Below are positions 15,637 through 26,700 of a DNA stretch of 64,000 nt, one piece after another (the stretch's first letter is position 1; each line of letters starts with the position of its first letter). The notes below the pieces were generated by a model. The model did not search any database, had not been told where the DNA came from, and worked only from the letters and a program-made list of their open reading frames with translations. The stretch spans positions 40,620-104,619 of the forward strand of contig NZ_JABBJF010000015.1 of assembly GCF_014218705.1 (NCBI RefSeq), written 5' to 3'. The translations under genes were made by a program, and so were the position numbers. The DNA is from Kluyvera sichuanensis (GTDB lineage Bacteria > Pseudomonadota > Gammaproteobacteria > Enterobacterales > Enterobacteriaceae).

Positions 15637-16212
15637 ATGACACGAGCACCACTGGAACAGGCTTTTGAAGCCTGTCAGAAGAAGAAATCGGACTGGATGA
15701 GCAGCAAATCGGCACTGGCACGGGCTGAAATGGCGCTGAAAGAGCGGGAGCTGACCTGTACCCGTTATGAACCAGATACAGTACAGGCGCTGCGTGATGA
15801 TATTGACCTGAAAAAATGGGCGGTGAACCAGTCAGCCGGTCAGTACATCCGGTCACATGAGGCCGTGCAGCGTATCAGCATTCGTCGCCAGCTCCACGCC
15901 TTTATGCAGGTCAGTGGTGATGCGCTGGCCGCAGCACTGGCGCCGGAATTAATGCATCTCAGAGAGCAACCTGAAATCGTCAGAGAACGGGCTCTCGACC
16001 GGGCGGCCGCCAGTATTCGCGAAGCGCTATCGGTTCATCTGGCCAGCGGAAGAGATATTGATTACGCAGAGGATGACTGGGATATTCTGACGACCATCGG
16101 GTTCCGGCCTGACAGAGCATCCAGAGAAGACAACCGGACAAAATATACACCTGAACAGAGTCAGATTTTCATGTGCCGACAGGCCACTCAGAAACGCAAA
16201 AAATCCGCATAA
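15637..16212 (+). CDS. psu: P4 Psu: capsid decoration and Rho inhibitor
   Basis: A 191-residue protein against 190 in P4, with strong pattern matches: KKWAVNQSAGQYIRSHEAVQ, AAALAPELM, and DILTTIGFRPDRAS. Psu binds Rho and relieves polarity, and also stabilises the small capsid. A ribosome-binding site (AGGAGAAAG) precedes the ATG. It is the last late gene, and a hairpin and cos follow. The copy at 4076-4703 is a broken relative with about 90 percent similar DNA by eye. Confidence 0.93.
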   Translation: MTRAPLEQAFEACQKKKSDWMSSKSALARAEMALKERELTCTRYEPDTVQALRDDIDLKKWAVNQSAGQYIRSHEAVQRISIRRQLHAFMQVSGDALAAALAPELMHLREQPEIVRERALDRAAASIREALSVHLASGRDIDYAEDDWDILTTIGFRPDRASREDNRTKYTPEQSQIFMCRQATQKRKKSA

Positions 16213-16248
16213 AACGTCCCGAAAATACCCGTCTTTTTAAGAAAAATA

Positions 16249-16273
16249 GCCATGCATGCCTACGCTGCATGGC
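16249..16273. other. Hairpin between psu and cos
   Basis: GCCATGCA and TGCATGGC form an 8-bp stem with a 9-base loop, identical to 4740-4764. There is only a short T-run after it. It may end the late transcript. Confidence 0.5.
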
Positions 16274-16376
16274 TTTGCATGCAAAATACTGAATTTTCCA
16301 TCCCCTGCCGCACCAGCACTGGCGCGGCCTGAGTCCCTTCATGCAACTGCATTAAAAGCGCCCCCTGAAGCGGGCA

Positions 16377-16402
16377 GGCGTGGCGGGGAGAGCATTGCGC
16401 GC
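16377..16402. other. cos: P2/P4-type cos site (inner satellite)
   Basis: The sequence is identical to 4867-4892, a near match to the P2/P4 19-nt cohesive end followed by TGCGCGC. It lies between psu and the cargo gene, the position of cos on the P4 map. The region from cos to int is where the P4 gop, beta and cII genes are in the type phage. Confidence 0.75.
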
Positions 16403-16447
16403 AGATATAAACTTGTAATTTAAATTATCTGGGCCAACTCCTGTCTC

Positions 16448-18391
16448 TTACTCTGAAGATGATTCATCAAGGTCACTCGCGTAGTATCGATGTGGTTTTC
16501 TATTTTTGTCGATACGAATATGGCCTTCCCTTTCCAGCACTCGACCTCCCCATGCAGAAATCTTCTGTCTTGTACAACCAACTGCATCGGCTATTTCACG
16601 AGCTGTCATAGCCTCATCAAAAGTTAATTGAGTTATTAAACCCAATATTTTAATTTCAACCTCAGCGAAGTTTCCATGAGTTACAGGAGCATCCTGATGA
16701 ATGATTTCAATAAGTTTTTCATCATCTTCGAAACATCTTTTTATTTTGACTTTAATTAGTTCGGTTTCATCATATATTTTATTGCAAGCAGGGCATTTGT
16801 AACTCTTGCGTTTTGTTTTGACAAAGTATGGATCGTATTTGGCTAGAACTTCGTCATAAATAAATCGTATTGGTGTGTAATCATCTTTTTTATTAGCGTA
16901 TTTAATATTATTTTCTAAGCAAACATCATAATCAATGGCATAGAGATTATAGCTTCCACCATGCTTAGAAACTACATTTTCGGATATAAAGTGCAGCATG
17001 AAATTTTCACATAAGACATTGAGATAATCTCTCCTGGAAGGATCGATCATCAAATGACTTGCTGCTCTATCTGGGAATTTATTTTTTTCTTGTAAAGCTT
17101 TTTCTATTATTGAGTTCCAAATGTCCATATTAAATGGAGGTATTAAGCCCTTTTTAGAACTTCCAGTAAATTGTTTTTGATAAGTTTTTCTTGCACATGT
17201 AATGCCATAGTTTATTTCTGCTAAACCAATTTTATGGTCGTGTGAGTTAGCTCTGGCTTGAATGAAAGCATTTTGGAGTATTATTCCAATAGTTCTGGAT
17301 ACCCCAAGGGTTTCTCGTGTTATTCGATAGAAAATCTCTTCTCTATTCCCCTTGAATATATCAGTGAATTTTAAATTTGGACAAAATTTATCAATTCTTT
17401 TATTGATTAATTGCTCTACAAAAACTTGCATTTTGTTAATGCCAGCTATTGCCCCATCAAATCTTTCAACATATTCATTGAAGTCAAGAGGGATGGCGAA
17501 AATATCTCTTCCAATAATTATTTTTTCACCAAAGTCGTACCGATCAGTTATTACGCCGACTTTAAAAAACATCCCGATTCTTGAGCCTAAGAATGATTTT
17601 AATAAAGAACTGAATTTATTTTGTGATTCAGAGTTGAGATCTGAGTATTCATCTAAAAAAATATAAATAGCATCCAGTTTTGCTTTGTTTTTTATTTGGC
17701 TAATCTTGTTCAAGAAATCTTGAACATTTAGGCCTTTTATTTTTGTGTGGCTGCTATTAGTTGATTTTTCAACTGAGTCAGTGATGCCTGCACTTATCTC
17801 CGCCTTGGTAAAATCGGCTTTTGCTGAAAGGTTGACATCGGCTTTGTGTTTGTGTTGATTATTTTCTTCTACTTTTCGGCTCGTGCTGATTGTTATACCT
17901 TCAACAAGTATCTTCTCTATATAGTCAAGATCATCTAGCGCTGGGTTTTCTTTTTTGAAAAGAATAAGATGTTTTTCATTGTACATCAGTGCTAGCTGTT
18001 TTTTTAAAGAGTCGATTATTTGTCTAATGAAGTGAATTTCTATTAACTCTAGATCACTAGTTGAGTCAAAGATATCTATACATGTACTTAAGTCGATAAA
18101 AATAGGAAGAACTTTTTTCGTGCCGAGTAAAGAAGTTGTTCCTTTTAACTCAGGTGATATTGATTTTAAACACTCATAATATCCACGAAGTAGATTTGTT
18201 GTCTTTCCTGTTCCACGACGACCAGATATGAAGTTGTCTTGTTTTTGGAGTAAGCCGTTTAATATTCCAAAGTAATCAATGAAATAATCCTCAAGAAGAG
18301 AAAGTTCCTTGATGTTATCAAGTGAAATATAGTCAGCTCGCAAGATTGAATTAAATGCTGTGCTAATGTTATCTGTATCTAATGCATTCAT
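16448..18391 (-). CDS. P-loop ATPase with C-terminal winged helix (hotspot cargo)
   Basis: A 647-residue protein of no family I can name with certainty. Residues 57-65 are a Walker A motif, GRRGTGKTT. IYIFLDEYSDL near 245-255 is a Walker B with DE. The layout resembles ORC/CDC6- or KAP-like AAA ATPases. Between them is a charged, strand-rich insertion (about 185-225). Near residue 527 is CPAC, followed about 20 residues later by one more Cys, a possible partial zinc site. The last 70 residues form a winged helix (TAREIADAVGCTRQKISAW, then GHIRID). The gene is AT-rich, unlike the P4 core. It overlaps int by four bases (ATGA) and fills the cos-int hotspot. A single-gene anti-phage system is inferred from position only. 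Confidence 0.75.
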   Translation of the reverse strand: MNALDTDNISTAFNSILRADYISLDNIKELSLLEDYFIDYFGILNGLLQKQDNFISGRRGTGKTTNLLRGYYECLKSISPELKGTTSLLGTKKVLPIFIDLSTCIDIFDSTSDLELIEIHFIRQIIDSLKKQLALMYNEKHLILFKKENPALDDLDYIEKILVEGITISTSRKVEENNQHKHKADVNLSAKADFTKAEISAGITDSVEKSTNSSHTKIKGLNVQDFLNKISQIKNKAKLDAIYIFLDEYSDLNSESQNKFSSLLKSFLGSRIGMFFKVGVITDRYDFGEKIIIGRDIFAIPLDFNEYVERFDGAIAGINKMQVFVEQLINKRIDKFCPNLKFTDIFKGNREEIFYRITRETLGVSRTIGIILQNAFIQARANSHDHKIGLAEINYGITCARKTYQKQFTGSSKKGLIPPFNMDIWNSIIEKALQEKNKFPDRAASHLMIDPSRRDYLNVLCENFMLHFISENVVSKHGGSYNLYAIDYDVCLENNIKYANKKDDYTPIRFIYDEVLAKYDPYFVKTKRKSYKCPACNKIYDETELIKVKIKRCFEDDEKLIEIIHQDAPVTHGNFAEVEIKILGLITQLTFDEAMTAREIADAVGCTRQKISAWGGRVLEREGHIRIDKNRKPHRYYASDLDESSSE

Positions 18392-19605
18392 ATTAACGGT
18401 CCTTCATTAATTTTTTTCATATTAACTATGTATTGTCCCCACCAGTTCATCAGATCCTTGCGGAGAGTGAGATAATTTGACCGATTATAGGCTCGTCTTA
18501 TCTCATTTTTATCAGAATGCGCTAGTGCGGCTTCAATGACATCAGCATTAAACAAAGCTTCATTCATTGCCGTACTCGCGATTGAGCGTAAACCATGAGC
18601 AACTAATTTTCCACCATATCCAATCCGTTTTAAAGCAGCATTAGCGGTCTGACTATTCATTGGTTGCTTTGGATCATTTCTGCTCGGAAAAACATGCTCT
18701 CGATGAGAGCTGATAGGTTTCAACACTTCAAGTATACCCAAAGCCTGGGATGATAAAGGAACTATGTGTTCCCGCTTAGCTTTCATCCGTTCGGCTGGAA
18801 TAGTCCAGAGCTTTGCATCGAGATCGATCTCTGCCCAACGAGTACCGGAGGCTTCAGAAGGGCGCACAAGAGTCAGGAGCTGCCACTCAATTAGACAGCG
18901 AGTCGAAACAGAGAGGTTTGACATCATCAAAGAGCGCATGAGTTTTGGTAATTCTTCAGGTCGTAGCGTTGGCATGTTTTGCTTTTTGGGTTTCTCAAAG
19001 GCCATACCAATACCAGATGCAGGGTTGGCATCAATCAGACCGGTGTTTACGGCATAAATCATTATCTCGTTAATACGCTGTACCAGTCGACGTACAGTCT
19101 CAAGCGCCCCACGAGCTTTGATTGGCTCAAGTGCTTCAACCAATGTACGGGCTTTGATTTGCTGAACGGGGAGCTCGCCGATGGCTGGGAATACATCTTT
19201 CTCCAGCGAGCGCCAAATGTCTTTTGCGTAATCAGGGGTAACGCTTTTGCTTTTGAGTTGGAACCAGTTAGCGGCGACCGTTGAAAAAATACTGTCCAGA
19301 GCGATTTGCTGCTGTTCCTCTGCTACTTCGGCCTGAATTTGTGGGTCAATTCCGTTGGCTAACAAGGTAAGGTAATCCGCTCTTAACCCTCGGGCGTCAG
19401 CAAGTGAAAGGGCGGGGAAAGCACCAAGCCCCATCATTGTCCGCTGTTTTGTCGCTGGACGTTGATAACGGAAACGCCAGAGCTTTTTCCCGCTAGTTTT
19501 CACTATCAGGAAAAGGCCATCGCCATCATGCAGCGTTAGATCCTTCTCTAACGCTTTAGCGCGCAGAACTTCGGTGTTGGTAAGGGGGCGTGTTGTCCGT
19601 GCCAC
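18388..19605 (-). CDS. int: P4-type tyrosine integrase (inner satellite)
   Basis: A 405-residue tyrosine recombinase with Arg in LVRPSEA, HGLRSIA, a histidine in ALAHSDKNE and Tyr in RRAYNR. It is closely related to the 7776-8978 integrase. It lies next to the ssrA 3' end, as IntA of CP4-57 does, and would use the att core there. Arm sites lie at 19625-19678 just upstream and at 9244-9269 at the far end. The stop overlaps the start of the ATPase cargo gene. It appears intact. Confidence 0.93.
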   Translation of the reverse strand: MARTTRPLTNTEVLRAKALEKDLTLHDGDGLFLIVKTSGKKLWRFRYQRPATKQRTMMGLGAFPALSLADARGLRADYLTLLANGIDPQIQAEVAEEQQQIALDSIFSTVAANWFQLKSKSVTPDYAKDIWRSLEKDVFPAIGELPVQQIKARTLVEALEPIKARGALETVRRLVQRINEIMIYAVNTGLIDANPASGIGMAFEKPKKQNMPTLRPEELPKLMRSLMMSNLSVSTRCLIEWQLLTLVRPSEASGTRWAEIDLDAKLWTIPAERMKAKREHIVPLSSQALGILEVLKPISSHREHVFPSRNDPKQPMNSQTANAALKRIGYGGKLVAHGLRSIASTAMNEALFNADVIEAALAHSDKNEIRRAYNRSNYLTLRKDLMNWWGQYIVNMKKINEGPLI

Positions 19606-19624
19606 TGTGGCCGCTCCTTCATGA

Positions 19625-19678
19625 ATTGGTATACGCTTTTAGGTATACATCCTACCGTATACCTAAACGTATACCAAT
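19625..19678. promoter_or_regulatory. Integrase arm-type sites and probable int operator
   Basis: ATTGGTATACG and CGTATACCAAT frame inner copies AGGTATAC and GTATACCT, giving nested inverted repeats upstream of int. The same motif occurs at 8997-9050 and 9244-9269. It probably binds the integrase N-terminal domain. Confidence 0.6.
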
Positions 19679-19721
19679 AATCACCGGATTTAGCCGGATG
19701 TTCTCGGACAACGACAGACAC

Positions 19722-19756
19722 AAAAAAGCCCGCAGGGCTTGTGCCGTGCGGGCTTT
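19722..19756 (-). terminator. Terminator downstream of ssrA
   Basis: On the minus strand AAAGCCCGC and GCGGGCTTTTTT flank a GC-containing loop, 34 bp after the tmRNA end. It is on the satellite side of the att core, so the satellite appears to supply the ssrA terminator. Related stems are in the repeats at 3987-4075 and 9092-9180. Confidence 0.75.
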
Positions 19757-19789
19757 CTGTACTTCACCGGACGTATCCGGATTATGATT

Positions 19790-20152
19790 TGGTGGAGCTG
19801 GCGGGAGTTGAACCCGCGTCCGAAATTCCTACATCCTCGGCACTACATGCTTAGTCAGTCTTTACATTCGCCTGGCACCTGCGGACAGACACGCCACTAC
19901 CAGACTAGCCTGATTAGTTTTAACGCTTCAACCCCAGGCAGGGCTTCCACGCGATCTCTTTTGGGTTTGACCTCTCTTTGATCCCCGTCTTAAGAGCGGA
20001 AGCTAGGGAGAGAGGGCTCAGAGCAGGTTATTAAGCTGCTAAAGCGTAGTTTTCGTCGTTTGCGACTATTTTTTGCGGCTTTTTACGAGGCCAACCGCCC
20101 CTCGGCATGCACCTTGGGTTTCGCAAATCCCGTCGAATCCAGAATCAGCCCC
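19790..20152 (-). ncRNA. ssrA: tmRNA
   Basis: A 363-nt transfer-messenger RNA, the E. coli length, from GGGGCTGATTCTGGATTCGA at the 5' end to the encoded CCA at 19790-19792. The tag frame reads ANDENYALAA and stops at TAA. The tRNA-like 3' end has the TTCAACTCCCGCCAGCTC acceptor part. It rescues stalled ribosomes together with SmpB (37668-38150). The 3' end is the integration site of both satellites, and the integration has left the RNA intact. Confidence 0.98.
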
Positions 20153-20167
20153 AATAGTGTGGCAGCA

Positions 20168-20196
20168 AGTATAACAGATTTGTTATGCGGCATACC
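20168..20196 (-). promoter_or_regulatory. ssrA promoter
   Basis: On the minus strand TATACT (20168-20173) lies 16 bp before the tmRNA 5' end, which fits a precursor with a short 5' leader. The -35 position (17 bp upstream) reads GGTATG and is poor. Confidence 0.55.
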
Positions 20197-20707
20197 AGCC
20201 CAGATTGTGGTGGGGTGTTGATATGGAAGATATGGCTAGAATGTGAACAGACGCCGTGCAGCAGCTACGGTCTCTGTTTTTGCGTTTATGGCTATAGAAA
20301 CGTATCGATGAAAGAATATTAAAATAGAAACATGATATATCATATATATTCCAAATATTATTTTTAACGTGTTGATTATTTAAATTTTAATTAATTTTCT
20401 TCTATCACTGATTTAGTCATACTTAACTTATTTTTTGATAATTGAGATATATATTGTACATCGTGAAAAATAACAATATTTTGTTACCTTTGCATTTGCC
20501 TATACATAGAACATTGTATATATGTGTTTATATTGCTGTTTTTTAATTTCAATGTTAATTGGTTGTTTTTCCTTTAAAAACAACTAGATGAGATTTAAGT
20601 TGTAGTGTGTAGCAGAAGTCATAAATTTCACAAATTTAATACTGTGCGTTAGCTCTCGTATAGACGAGGGTTGATGACCATATTCGAAATTTTTTCGAGG
20701 TGAATCT
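20197..20707. other. AT-rich gap between ssrA and bapA
   Basis: About 500 bp of very AT-rich DNA with no gene that I can support. It must hold the bapA promoter and may bind H-NS. CGAGGTG lies six bases before the bapA ATG and is a good ribosome-binding site. Several -10-like hexamers are present but none is convincing. Confidence 0.5.
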
Positions 20708-23700
20708 ATGCCCCCGTCAAATAGCCTGCCAGGCGCCGTCGATGTATTAAACCGGAAAACCGGTAATCTTGTGATGGAATATACAAAAGAAAGCGATCGG
20801 GTTGTCAATCTGACGCAGTCGAGTGTCGTTCGCGTTCATGCTTCTCCAGACGTTGTGGGTTCTTATGAACGTCAGGGAAATGACTTGATTATCCATATGA
20901 AGGATGGCACGACGGTGCGCTACCAAAACTTCTTCCTGTTGGATGAAGAGGGGTTGCATAGCGAGCTTATCTTTGAAGATCAGTTGGGTGTCCATCATGC
21001 GGTATTCCCTGCGGCGGCGGAGGCGGGGCCTATTGCTGCCGAAGCGATTGTACCTGTATTCAGCGATGTGGCGCTGGGTTCGCTGATTGGCGCGAGCGGC
21101 CTATCTGCGCTTGCCGCACTGGGCGGGATTGCTGCCATTGGCGGCGTGATTGGCGTCGCGGCAGCGGCGAGCAACAGTGGCGATAGTCATGACAATAAGC
21201 AGTCAGCGCCAACAACACCCACCATAACCATTACTCCTGTTGCGACCGATAACATCATTAATAAACAGGAGATTGGCTCGGCGCAAACCGTTAGCGGTAG
21301 CGTTCAGTCTCAGTTTGCGGGCAGTACGCTGACGATTAGCCTGAATGGTCAGACCTGGAGCACGACGATTAATGCTGACGGTACCTGGACCTCCCAGTTG
21401 CCGCTCTCGCTGCTGCAAACGTTGGCGGATGGGACCTATCCTCTCAAAGTGAGCATCACCACGCCAGGTGGTTCGACATTCACGAAAGAGAGTGTGATAA
21501 CGGTAGATACCACCCCTCCAGAACTGACGCTGACGCCATTTGCCAGCGGGGGAACGGTGACGCAGGCGCAGCATGATGCCGATAAGATTGTGCGTGGCTA
21601 TGTCGATGAGAAAGACGCGGGAGCCACGATAGTTGTCACGCTGAACAATAAACAATATACCGCGGTGGCTGATGGAAAAGGGCAGTGGCAGTTGGTTATT
21701 CCTAAAGCGGATATGGGGCTCTTGCTGGATGGGAAAGACTATACCATTACCTATACCGCTACGGATATTGCGGGGAATGAAACCAGCACGACCGCCACGG
21801 TAAATACGAATTTCGGAACACCAAAAATCACAATCGATCCCTTCACTGGCGACAACGTTATTAGCGGTGCCGAAGTCCTGCTTAACCAAACGTTGAGCGG
21901 TCATACTGCCAATATTCCTATTGGAAATATTGTGACCATCACCTTGGCTGGCAAAACATACTATGCCGAAGTGTTAGGTGATGGTTCATGGAAAACAACG
22001 ATCGCTGCTGGGGATCTTGGGAAGTTAAAAGATCCTCAATACACCATTACTGCAAAAGTGAACGATGATCAGGGAATATCCACGGACGGTACCGCAGAGA
22101 TCACCATTGACACCGCCCAGCCCGCCATTGCCATCGCGATTCTGTCTACTGATGACTACCTGAATGTTCATGAAGCTGAGCAGCCGCTTGTTGTGCGAGG
22201 CGTGGTGACGGCATTTGCTCCTGGTGTTGCGATTATCGTGACGGTAAACGGTAAGACTTATACCGTGAGCAATATTGATGCTGCGGGTAACTGGAGTGTG
22301 ACTATCCCGTCAAGCGATCTTGTTGCTCTGAAAGATGGGCCTAACGTTATCACGGCGACGGCAACCCTGAATACCGATACGGCAACGGATCAGCACACCC
22401 TGAACGTGCAGATACATCATGTGCCGGATTTGGTGATTAACCCACTGTTTAGCGATGATTATCTCAATGCGACCGAACAGAAGAGCGATCAGATTCTCAG
22501 CGGTAATACCGGCGTATCAGGCCCTGGCCAATCGGTTACCGTTCAGCTCGGTGGCAAACCCTATTCGGCAACGGTGGATGGCGACGGTACGTGGAAGGTC
22601 ACCATTCCTGCCGGTGATTTGCAGAAACTGGCAGACGGCGTGCTGACCGTTACGGTGAATGCCAGCGATGCCTCTGGCAACACCAGCGCTGCATCTCAAA
22701 CTGTTACTGTAGATACCGTTGCGCCACCTTTGACGATCCTGCCACTGACGGGGGATGGGAAACTCAACGGTACTGAGCTCACGCAAAATCAAACGCTGAG
22801 TGGTATGGGGTCGGTTAACGAGCGCTGGCAAACCGTGACGGTGACGCTCAATGGAAAAACCTACACCACGTTCATTGGGGAAGATGGTTCCTGGCGGGTG
22901 TTGCTGCCATCACAGGACCTCGGCCAGCTTGGCGCTGGCAATTATCCACTGGTGGCCACGCTAACCGATGCCGCGGGAAATACCACTACGGTAACGCAGA
23001 CGGTCAGCGTCAAAACCGCGCCGTTGACGGTCACGGTGCAGGCTTTCACCGATGGTAACGTGCTTGATGCCGCAGAAGTGAAAGCCGATCAGATCCTGCG
23101 AGGCGGGTCGAACGCAGAGGCTAATAGTACCGTGACGGTGGTGCTGAACGGTAAAAGTTACTCGACAGTCACTAACGCGTCTGGAGACTGGCAGGTCACC
23201 CTCCCGGCCGCAGAGTTGCAGAAATTGGCGGATGGTGCGCAAAACCTGACGGTCAGCATTACGGACGGCTACGGGCAAAGTAAAACGGTTACTGCCGGTT
23301 TCACGGTTGATACCAATAATGATGCGCTGTCCATTGGTATCATTGCTAGTGATGATTATCTGAACGTCAGTGAAGCTGATAGCGGCTTGACGGTTCGAGG
23401 GACCAGCGCAGGGCTGCCGCAGGGAACGATTATCACTGTCCACCTTAATGGGGGCGACTATATTGCCAAAGTTGGAGCTGATGGCTCCTGGCAGACAGAT
23501 GTGATACCGGGGGACTTACTGATAACAATGCCGGATGGGCCGCAAACGCTGACGGCTACAGCGGAAGTTAATGGTGTACAGGTGGTGGATAGCCATACTT
23601 TTGTGGTGGCTATTCATTCCCAGTTTAATTTTAAAGTGGATCCACTTTTTGATAATAATGGCATTCTTAACCTCGTTGCGTCGTCTCAGGATCAAACCCT

Positions 23701-26700
23701 CACTGGGAAGACCGGAGTTACCGGGGCCGGGCAAAAGATAGTCGCTATACTGAACGGGCAACAATATGTTGGCACCGTGTTGGCTGATGGCTCGTGGTCT
23801 ATCGTGCTGCCGAAGGGGGCGATGGAAAACCTGGCTGATGGCTCTAACGATATAAGATTTATCTACTCAGACATTGCGGGGAATTCCGGGTCCACTCCGG
23901 ATTCATTTATCGTGGATAAAACTCCACCGATATTAACGGTTTCCCCGGTTAACGCTACCGACCTTTTGGGCAGCAATAATGTTAGCGCTGGCATCTTGCT
24001 GGAAGTAAGCGCTTTACCGGATGTGCTATCCGTTTATGCAAAAATAAATAATCAAAACTATATAGCCACTTTTAATAACGTTAACGGTCGTTGGGAAATT
24101 CCGATCGACGCAAGTGTGCTGTCAACCTTACCTAATGGTGCGACGACCTTTACCGTAACGGCGCAGGATATCGCCGGTAACACCACCACGGTTAGCCATA
24201 CCGTCACGGTGGATACCGTGGCGCCAAACGTCGTTATTGACCCTGTAACGCAAGATAACATCGTTGATGTTGCGGAGATTATCACGGGTATTACGCTCAC
24301 CGGGAAAACGGTACCAGCAGATCCTGGCGCTAAGGTTTCGGTCATCTTCAACGGCACTCTTCTTGATGATGTGACTGTTGGTCTGGACGGCAGTTGGTCA
24401 GTGTTCGTATCTAATTTAATACTTCAAGGGATGAGCAAAGGTCCTCACACCGTTCAGGTTGTCGTAACGGATCTGGCTGGCAACGTTTCTCAATCGGTTA
24501 GTGAGAGTTTCAACGTTGATACCGATCGCAGTGCAATTAGCATCCACCCTGTTGAAGGAATCGATAAAATTGGGGTGGCGAATATTGCCGACGGCCTGAC
24601 GATTAGTGGCCTCTCATCACGAATTCCAGAAAATGGTGTGGTGACGATAACCATTAACGGCGTGCAGTACACCGCCACGGTTTCCGCAACGGGTGAGTGG
24701 TCGACAACGGTGCCGCAGCAGGCTGCGGCAGCGATTGCAGATGGAACCACGACGATCACCGTCTCGGCGCTGGATGTGGATGGCAACGCCGTCTCCAGCG
24801 AGCATCAGTTTACGATCATAACCCACACGCTGCCGCAACCCGCGATTCACTTGCCGTTTGGCGATGGCGTAATTAATGCCGCCGAAGCGCTGGTCGGCGG
24901 AAGCCTGAGCGGCACTACCGGCATCAAGGGGGCAGGGCAGACGGTTACTATCACCCTGGATAATGGTACTCCGCTGAACGCCGTCGTTGATGCAAACGGT
25001 AACTGGACGCTGGCGCTGACGCCGGGGCAGTTGGCGGCATTAGGCAACGGCGATCATACGGTGAACGTTAGCGTCACTGACGCCGTCGGTAATCAGAACA
25101 CCGCATCTGTTCCGCTGGTGGTAGATAAGAGTGCACCAACGGTTGGCGTTTACTCGGTCACCGACGATAACATTGTCAACAGCATTGAAGCCGCGGGCCC
25201 GCTGACGATTAGCGGAACGGGGACGTATGACTCGAAGCACGTGCTGACGCTTGTCGTACTGGTAAATGGCCAAAGCTATGATGCGATACTCCAATCGAAC
25301 GGTACCTGGAGCATTATGCTGCCTGCTGGCGCACTTTCTGGCGTGCCGGATGGCCCGGTCACGGTGAAGGTGACGGCCACAGACTATGCGGGTAACAGCA
25401 CGACGACATCGTCAAGCTTCACGCTGGATGCGTCACCGCTCAATGCGCCGAAGATTCAGGTAAACAAAATCTCGACCGACGATTACGTCAATAAAGCTGA
25501 AGCCGGCAGCGATCTCATCATCAGCGGTACCACACTGAACGTTGAGCAGGGTCGGGATGTGAAGATTATTTTTGGCGGTCAGACCTACTTCGCGAAGGTG
25601 CAGGCTGACGGCACGTGGTCATACACCGTTCTCCAGGCTAATTTGGCCAGCGTCGCTGACGGCGCGCAGGTGATTAGCGTGTCGGTCAGCGATCTTGCCG
25701 GGAATATTGCGTCGGGTGAACACACCGTCACCTTTGTTGCCCAGCCGGCATCACAGCCGACAATCGTTATCAACACAGTGGCGCAAGATGATGTGATTAA
25801 CGCCCTTGAGCACACAACTCCGCTAGTCATTAGCGGTACATCGACGGGGCTAGCTACTGGTTCGGTGGTGTCGGTGACGTTGAACACCAAGCTTTACACC
25901 GCCACCGTAGATAAAAATGGCAACTGGAGCCTCACGGTTCCTCAAACTGATGTGCTGGCCCTGTCAGAGACGTCTTATAGCATTAGTGCTAGTGCAGTGG
26001 ATGCTGCGCAGAACCCTGCCGGCACAACGCACAGCATTACCGTGGATACCAGCGCACCAACGCTTATCGTAGATGTGGCGAGTTCGGTATTCGCCGATCA
26101 CGCTCTCAATATTGCCGAGGCGGCGGTCGATCAAATCATTCGCGGCACAGGAACGGCGGGCGAGACCGTGTCGCTTACGATCAACAACCGAGTCATCTCA
26201 GCGCTTGTTGACAGCCAGGGTAATTGGCAGATGACGTTGCTGTCGGCCGACCTACAATCACTCCCGGCATCGGCAACGCTTGTGTTCAAAAGCGCCGATG
26301 CGGCAGGTAACGAGGCTACGAATACCGTCACGGTGAGTGTTAAGACGAGCGGTGGGCCGACCATCACTCTGGATAGCATGTTTACCGATAATATTGTTAG
26401 CCTCGCTGAGGCTGTAGCGGGCACAACCCTGAAAGGTTCGGCCAACGGCCTGACTACGGGTACTCAGGTCACGGTAACTATTGGCTCTGATAAATTTTAT
26501 GGCACGGTTACTGGCAATACCTGGACAGTGGCCGTCACGCCAGGGGAGTTGAAAACCAGCGGTCAGTTGGACGTCACGGTTACCGCTAACGACGCCTGGG
26601 GGAACCCGGCCACGGCACACAGTAATCTGGATGTGGTGCTGGGAGTGCCTCAGGCTAAACTTCCGGGCAGTGTCTTCGGTACTGATAATATTTTAAGCCA

